Positions 5,474 to 8,532 of a DNA stretch of 8,532 bases are shown piece after piece. The stretch's first letter is position 1, and the number at the start of each line of letters is the position of its first letter. The DNA is from RGIG9041 sp045612565 (GTDB lineage: Bacteria; Bacillota; Clostridia; Oscillospirales; QAKW01), in the NCBI GenBank assembly GCA_045612565.1, contig JAZKZG010000076.1, positions 1-8,532 on the forward strand, written 5' to 3'. A program made the translations under genes and the position numbers. The notes under the pieces were generated by a model. That model was not told where the DNA came from. It was given only the letters and a program-made list of their open reading frames with translations, and made no database searches.

Positions 5474-6243
5474 TACGCGGTATTGACGTATCGACATTTC
5501 AGGGGAAAGTAAACTGGGCAGAGGTGAAAGCTGACGGAATCGATTTTGTCATGATAAAAGCGACACAAGGTCGATCCGTCACAGGCACCTATGAAAATTT
5601 CAAGGACAGTCGGTTTGAGGACAACATCAAGGGTGCGCACAAGGCGGGCTTGCGGATCGGTGTATACCATTACCTGACCGCGCAGACCGTCGGTGAGGCT
5701 TTGGCTGAAGCGGGTTTCTTCACCTCCGCTATTGCGCCTTACCGCTCCTACATTGATCTGTGGGCGGCGGTAGATGTGGAGGAGGACAAATACCTTACCG
5801 AGGATAAGAAACTCTTAACACAGATCGTTCACACATTCTGCTCTCGCGTACAGGGTGAGGGTTTTGATCCGATGGTGTACACAAATCCGAGTTATCTGAC
5901 CTATCGTCTTGGCGATATGTCGATGTGGCCGCTGTGGCTTGCTTTGTGGCGCGACAAGGATAACGTGCCGAGCAAGGAGAAATACCCGAGCATGAAAATG
6001 TGGCAATGGGGTGTATCGGCGGTTAATGGTGTCGCGGGAGATGTTGATTCCAATTTTCTGTTTGAGTCGGTTGGAGATGAGCCATCCTCATGGGCGGTGG
6101 ATTCCGTTGAATGGGCGAAGCGTGTCGGCATTCTGATCGGCGATGAGAGAGGAGACTGTCATCCGCATGACACGCTCACACGCGAAGAAATGTGCGTAAT
6201 GCTTTCACGCTTTTATCGTATTTTTGGAGGAGAAAAAACATGA
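5470..6243 (+). CDS. Endolysin: GH25 lysozyme with SLH-like C-terminal module
   Basis: This 257-aa enzyme should cut the N-acetylmuramyl-beta-1,4-N-acetylglucosamine bond of peptidoglycan to release progeny. The GH25 domain spans about residues 1-198: GIDVSTFQG (D6), FVMIKATQG, GVYHYL, the catalytic pair in VDVEED (D102, E104) and a closing VDSN (D193). A single S-layer-homology-like repeat follows (about 207-250, SSWAVDSVEWAKRVGILIG, then TLTREEMCVMLSRF) and probably binds the host wall. There is no signal peptide, so release depends on the upstream holin. One SLH-like unit instead of the usual three is common in phage lysins. The start is in an ATGA overlap with the holin stop. Confidence 0.95.
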   Translation: MIRGIDVSTFQGKVNWAEVKADGIDFVMIKATQGRSVTGTYENFKDSRFEDNIKGAHKAGLRIGVYHYLTAQTVGEALAEAGFFTSAIAPYRSYIDLWAAVDVEEDKYLTEDKKLLTQIVHTFCSRVQGEGFDPMVYTNPSYLTYRLGDMSMWPLWLALWRDKDNVPSKEKYPSMKMWQWGVSAVNGVAGDVDSNFLFESVGDEPSSWAVDSVEWAKRVGILIGDERGDCHPHDTLTREEMCVMLSRFYRIFGGEKT

Positions 6244-6386
6244 CAGCCTTTGAGGCAACAGAGGAAACCTTACGTATTGCTACGGAGTGTTTTCTTGCAG
6301 AACGCAGACGAGGAAAGGCACGTGTCGTTGTAACGGCGTGTTTGTTTCTCATCTTCGGTCTGCTGATTGGAGGGCTCCGTGGATAA
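6240..6386 (+). CDS. 48-residue single-pass membrane protein
   Basis: The product begins MTAFEATEETLRIATECFLA, has a basic ERRRGKAR stretch (about 21-28) and ends in one hydrophobic helix (VVVTACLFLIFGLLIGGLRG). The ATG at 6240 overlaps the endolysin stop (ATGA) and follows GGAGGAGAAAAAAC, so it is preferred over an upstream in-frame GTG at 6192 that lies inside the endolysin gene. The basic stretch before the helix predicts a cytoplasmic N-terminus with the short C-terminus crossing or facing out. A second holin-like or lysis-timing protein is possible from its position. No family is recognised. Confidence 0.65.
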   Translation: MTAFEATEETLRIATECFLAERRRGKARVVVTACLFLIFGLLIGGLRG

Positions 6387-6639
6387 ATCGGTTGTTCTCC
6401 GCGCATTGAAAACACCGTACCACAGACCGCTTGATTTTGCGCTTACCTACGCGTCCCTTACGGCGAACGAGGAGAAATGTCTTCGCGCTACGCTGATTGA
6501 GGGGCGTACGGAAGAGGAGGCGGCAGAGATGCTCTGCTACAGCCGAGACTTCGTAACGAAGCATAAAAAACGCGCGGTCGAAAAACTACAGAGGGCTTGG
6601 GACTATTGCGAAGTAATCCCGATCCTGATTGATTACTGA
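6379..6639 (+). CDS. Sigma-region-4-like helix-turn-helix regulator
   Basis: This 86-aa protein carries LTANEEKCLRATLIEG, then RTEEEAAEMLCYSRDFVTKH and KKRAVEKLQRAW (about residues 27-75), the pattern of a sigma-70 region 4 or ArpU-type helix-turn-helix: conserved helix, glycine turn, A-E-x-L, S-x-x-x-V and a K-x-R-A-x-x-K-L recognition end. Region 2 is absent, so it is not a full sigma factor. GTG 6379 lies four bases after GGAGGG (6369-6374) and overlaps the previous stop by 8 bp; a TTG at 6367 is less likely. It is the last gene before a regulatory gap, so control of the next operon at 6780 or of late transcription in general is plausible. Confidence 0.72.
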   Translation: MDKSVVLRALKTPYHRPLDFALTYASLTANEEKCLRATLIEGRTEEEAAEMLCYSRDFVTKHKKRAVEKLQRAWDYCEVIPILIDY

Positions 6640-6710
6640 TCATTGACAACGCCATAGAAAAGTATCTGCAAATAAACTGCAATCTGCCAATGGTGCTTTT
6701 TCACCGAGTG

Positions 6711-6733
6711 TGCTATGCTATATCTGACAGATA
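6711..6733 (+). promoter_or_regulatory. Extended -10 promoter candidate with palindrome at the start site
   Basis: TGC-TATGCT (6711-6719) fits an extended -10 element (TGn followed by a 4/6 match to TATAAT), without a clear -35. Immediately after it is a perfect 13-bp palindrome TATCTG-A-CAGATA (6721-6733), placed where transcription would begin, as expected for an operator. The pentamer ATCTG also recurs at 6664, 6682 and 6751. The preceding gene encodes a DNA-binding protein that could act here. Confidence 0.42.
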
Positions 6734-6746
6734 ACAGGTGCGCACC

Positions 6747-6776
6747 GTTCATCTGATCTTATTTTCAGAGGTGAAC
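6747..6776 (+). promoter_or_regulatory. Hairpin covering the ribosome binding site of the 6780 gene
   Basis: GTTCA (6747-6751) pairs with TGAAC (6772-6776), and TCTGA (6752-6756) with TCAGA (6765-6769): ten pairs with an eight-base loop. The only interruption is a two-base bulge, GG at 6770-6771, which is the centre of the Shine-Dalgarno sequence AGAGGTGA. The start codon follows at 6780. This suggests translational control in which the hairpin holds or presents the ribosome binding site. Confidence 0.5.
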
Positions 6777-6779
6777 TAT

Positions 6780-7343
6780 ATGGGTGAATTTGCAACAAAC
6801 GGCAAGGCGAACGCAGCTCTGACCACAGGTATCATCGGCACATCGGGTGTCGGTCTCGGTATTCTGAACGGGCTTCTGGGCGGCGGTGGTATCTTCGGCG
6901 GTCAGAGACCGATGTGTAGTGAGGACCACCATGTTAACCGATATGAGATGGGTCTTGAGCAGGCAAATGCCGCAAAGGATTCCGAGATTGCGCTGCTGAA
7001 GGCAAACATTTACGGTGATCAGAAGTCGCTTGAGATGTATAAGTACATCGACGGTGAACTCCGTGATATCCGTGGTGTTCTCGCAGGTCAGGCGGTTATG
7101 AACCAGAAGACCGCCGATTCCTTTGACATGGTCAGAAGTGATATCTGCTGTGTCAAGAACGAGCTGTACTCCGCGATCGGTCGTGAACGCGACGAACGCT
7201 GCTGCGGCGACAACGCGATCATCAACTATTCCAATGCGACGTTTTATCCCAAGCAGATTGCAGACATCACGACCGGCACAACAACGGTCGCGCAGACACT
7301 TTACAATCCCCTTCCGGGTTGTGGCTGCACCTGCGGCAGATAA
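6780..7343 (+). CDS. Glycine-zipper, cysteine-rich phage protein, unknown function
   Basis: The 187-aa product has a hydrophobic glycine-rich N-terminal segment (about 11-41, TTGIIGTSGVGLGILNGLLG followed by a run of glycines). A charged helical middle follows (52-135), then a conserved-looking tail NYSNATFYPKQIADITTGTT with TLYNPLPG, and the end CGCTCGR. Eight cysteines (46, 123, 124, 141, 142, 181, 183, 185) occur as two CC pairs and a C-x-C-x-C end. From memory, proteins with the FYPK-x-x-AD-x-TTGT tail are frequent in gut phages but uncharacterised. A structural or DNA-ejection role, with the glycine zipper entering a membrane, is a hypothesis only. ATG 6780 is preferred over the in-frame GTG at 6738 because AGAGGTGA lies six bases before it. 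Confidence 0.75.
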   Translation: MGEFATNGKANAALTTGIIGTSGVGLGILNGLLGGGGIFGGQRPMCSEDHHVNRYEMGLEQANAAKDSEIALLKANIYGDQKSLEMYKYIDGELRDIRGVLAGQAVMNQKTADSFDMVRSDICCVKNELYSAIGRERDERCCGDNAIINYSNATFYPKQIADITTGTTTVAQTLYNPLPGCGCTCGR

Positions 7344-7359
7344 TTAAGGAGGGTGGGCC

Positions 7360-7689
7360 TTGAAGGTAACAACGACACAGATTCTTGACGGCATACAGAA
7401 ATACATCGAGCACGATGTCCTCGGGAAAATCCCCGATGCACGGAAATGGCTTGTCGGCGGTTACGCTGCGCTGATCATGATGCCGTACCGACAGAACCCC
7501 GATGCTCTGATGAATCACCCCTTGGTAAAGCCATTGTGTGAGGATGGCACGGTAGACATTGATGCGCTTCATGATGTGCTTTTGGCACAGGCGCGTCAAG
7601 GCCCGTCCTTTATCAACATTCCGATGGTCGGACACTACAACGTCGACGCATCGGATGTTGATAGGCTTTACGGCTATATCGTTTCATAA
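7360..7689 (+). CDS. Small phage protein of 109 residues, unknown function
   Basis: It opens MKVTTTQILDGIQKYIEHDV, has a hydrophobic patch (WLVGGYAALIMM, about 30-41) too short and mixed for a confident membrane helix, and ends with SFINIPMVGHYNVDASDVDR then LYGYIVS. The start is TTG at 7360, eight bases after AAGGAGG (7346-7352), so the unusual start codon is backed by a strong ribosome binding site. It follows the glycine-zipper gene by 16 bp and precedes the next by 12 bp, so the three form one transcription unit. I recognise the general look of this protein from Bacillota phages but know no function for it. Confidence 0.72.
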   Translation: MKVTTTQILDGIQKYIEHDVLGKIPDARKWLVGGYAALIMMPYRQNPDALMNHPLVKPLCEDGTVDIDALHDVLLAQARQGPSFINIPMVGHYNVDASDVDRLYGYIVS

Positions 7690-7701
7690 GGAGGAGATCG
7701 C

Positions 7702-7998
7702 ATGAAGCAGGAGTTAATTTGCGGTGTCGCAAAAACCGTGACAGACGGTTTGCGCGATGCACAGATGCAGTACGAATGGGCAGAACGCGCCGCTGGCATG
7801 GATGACCATGATCTTGCGGCAAAGCACTTGTCCGAAGCAAAAAGAAGACTTTCCGGTGTATCGGATTGGATGACAATCCTTGACCGATATGAGGAAGCAA
7901 AGATGCCGCTGACAAAGGCGTTGCTTGAGCACTACAAGGGCTGGCACGACGAGCTCTTGAGAAAGGTTGAGCATTTCCATGCCACAGCAGAGGCTTGA
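7702..7998 (+). CDS. Small all-helical protein of 98 residues, unknown function
   Basis: The whole sequence looks alpha-helical and amphipathic: MKQELICGVAKTVTDGLRDA, then a charged middle (AAKHLSEAKRRLSGVSDWMT) and LTKALLEHYKGWHDELLRKV near the end. Repeated Glu and His residues (His55, His60, His85, His91 and His96 among them) give a vague likeness to ferritin-like helical bundles, but no metal-binding ExxH pair is clear. ATG 7702 lies eight bases after AAGGAGGA. The end overlaps the next gene by 20 bp. A coiled-coil structural or chaperone function is conceivable; nothing in the sequence fixes it. Confidence 0.7.
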   Translation: MKQELICGVAKTVTDGLRDAQMQYEWAERAAGMDDHDLAAKHLSEAKRRLSGVSDWMTILDRYEEAKMPLTKALLEHYKGWHDELLRKVEHFHATAEA

Positions 7999-8532
7999 AA
8001 TTCTATATCTGACGAGCCACGACAGCCCCGACCTTGAAGCCTATCAGGGTCGGGGTCTTGACGGTTTAATGATCCGTCTCGGGCAGGGGGGCAGTCTGAA
8101 GGACAGAACGGGAAAGCTTGATCCGTACATTGATGTCGGATTCCCGATTCATCGCGCATCTGCGCTTGTCCTCGGACTGCCTTATGGCGTTGTATACCAA
8201 TGCGCATCCTTAACAGAGGAGGATGCGGAGGTGGAAGGAGACTGGCTTCTTCGCCAGCTCTCTGCCATCAAGGAAGAGATCGGCTTGCACGTCGTGCTGC
8301 AAATTGAAGATCTTCCGCACTATTCGCGCTATACTGCCCTGCACCACGTGAAACGCAACGAAGCAATTCTCCGTATCATTGCGGGCAAACTTGTTCTTGA
8401 GGGCTTCCGCGTTTTGATCTACGCGACAGAACGCAGTCTTGAGAAGAGTCTGTCCAAGGATATCTTAAAGACCTACGGCGCGTATGTCGTACGTCACGCT
8501 GTTACAGAGAGACTTGCGAAAAGCCTGAAGGG
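7979..8532 (+). CDS. GH25-like protein lacking catalytic aspartates, 3' end outside the window
   Basis: An open frame of 184 codons without a stop starts at ATG 7979, 20 bp inside the previous gene, with GAAAGG 12 bases upstream. The layout resembles a GH25 barrel: LEILYLTSHDS, LDGLMIRLGQGG (compare DFVMIKATQG in the endolysin), LPYGVVYQCASL (compare IGVYHYLTA), LHVVLQIED and FRVLIYATERS. The first catalytic Asp position is Tyr or nearby (ILYL instead of GIDVS), and the D-x-E pair reads QIE, so lysozyme activity is doubtful. It may be a binding or structural domain of a larger virion protein whose remainder lies to the right. The alignment is by eye, and the fold assignment is inference. Confidence 0.65.
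   Translation, partial: MPQQRLEILYLTSHDSPDLEAYQGRGLDGLMIRLGQGGSLKDRTGKLDPYIDVGFPIHRASALVLGLPYGVVYQCASLTEEDAEVEGDWLLRQLSAIKEEIGLHVVLQIEDLPHYSRYTALHHVKRNEAILRIIAGKLVLEGFRVLIYATERSLEKSLSKDILKTYGAYVVRHAVTERLAKSLK

Noticed and set aside
6379..6639. Full sigma factor
   Set aside because: Only the region-4-like helix-turn-helix is present in 86 residues; the -10-binding region 2 is missing.
6738..6779. GTG at 6738 as the start of the glycine-zipper gene
   Set aside because: No ribosome binding site precedes it, whereas AGAGGTGA is placed correctly before ATG 6780, and the extra residues overlap the hairpin region.

Overview
This window reads as part of the genome of a tailed double-stranded DNA bacteriophage or prophage, most likely infecting a Bacillota (Firmicutes) host. 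The host guess rests on the r1t-type holin, the GH25 lysozyme with an S-layer-homology-like C-terminal module, strong AGGAGG-type ribosome binding sites and near-consensus sigma-70-type promoters. The GH25/SLH lysin would fit a Clostridia or Negativicutes host, but the sequence does not settle this. No integrase, tRNA, rRNA, CRISPR array or insertion sequence is visible.

Layout. (1) Positions 1-530 are a non-coding divergent control region. A leftward gene begins at position 18 and runs off the left edge, driven by a textbook promoter (TTGACA, 17 bp, TATAAT on the minus strand) with a perfect 15-bp palindrome filling its spacer. A rightward promoter (TTGAGT, 17 bp, TATAAT) carries a different palindrome in its spacer and serves the terminase genes. 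Between them lie a cluster of GTGGAACA/TGTTCCAC repeats around a very AT-rich block, which looks like an iteron-type replication origin or a packaging/partition site. (2) 531-2728 hold the terminase small and large subunits, separated by an unusually long 248-bp gap. That gap can fold into a roughly 115-nt RNA: a 27-position closing helix with G-U wobbles, enclosing two hairpins. It is the most unusual element in the window. (3) 2721-6639 are a tightly coupled operon with mostly overlapping start and stop codons: a tail appendage/receptor-binding protein, a 64-aa protein, a carbohydrate-binding-module protein, a membrane/coiled-coil protein, an r1t-type holin, a GH25 endolysin, a 48-aa membrane protein and a sigma-region-4-like helix-turn-helix protein. 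(4) After a 140-bp regulatory gap with a palindrome and a hairpin over a ribosome binding site, 6780-8532 hold a glycine-zipper, cysteine-rich protein, two small conserved-looking proteins of unknown role and the start of a GH25-like protein that lacks the usual catalytic aspartates.

The genes suggest a rightward late module: packaging motor, host recognition, lysis, then what may be virion genes continuing to the right. The leftward gene probably opens the early or regulatory module. The divergent promoters with separate operators imply that two different DNA-binding regulators control the two directions. Portal, protease and major capsid genes are absent from the window, so receptor-binding and lysis genes sit directly behind the large terminase gene. 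This is not the common terminase-portal-capsid order.
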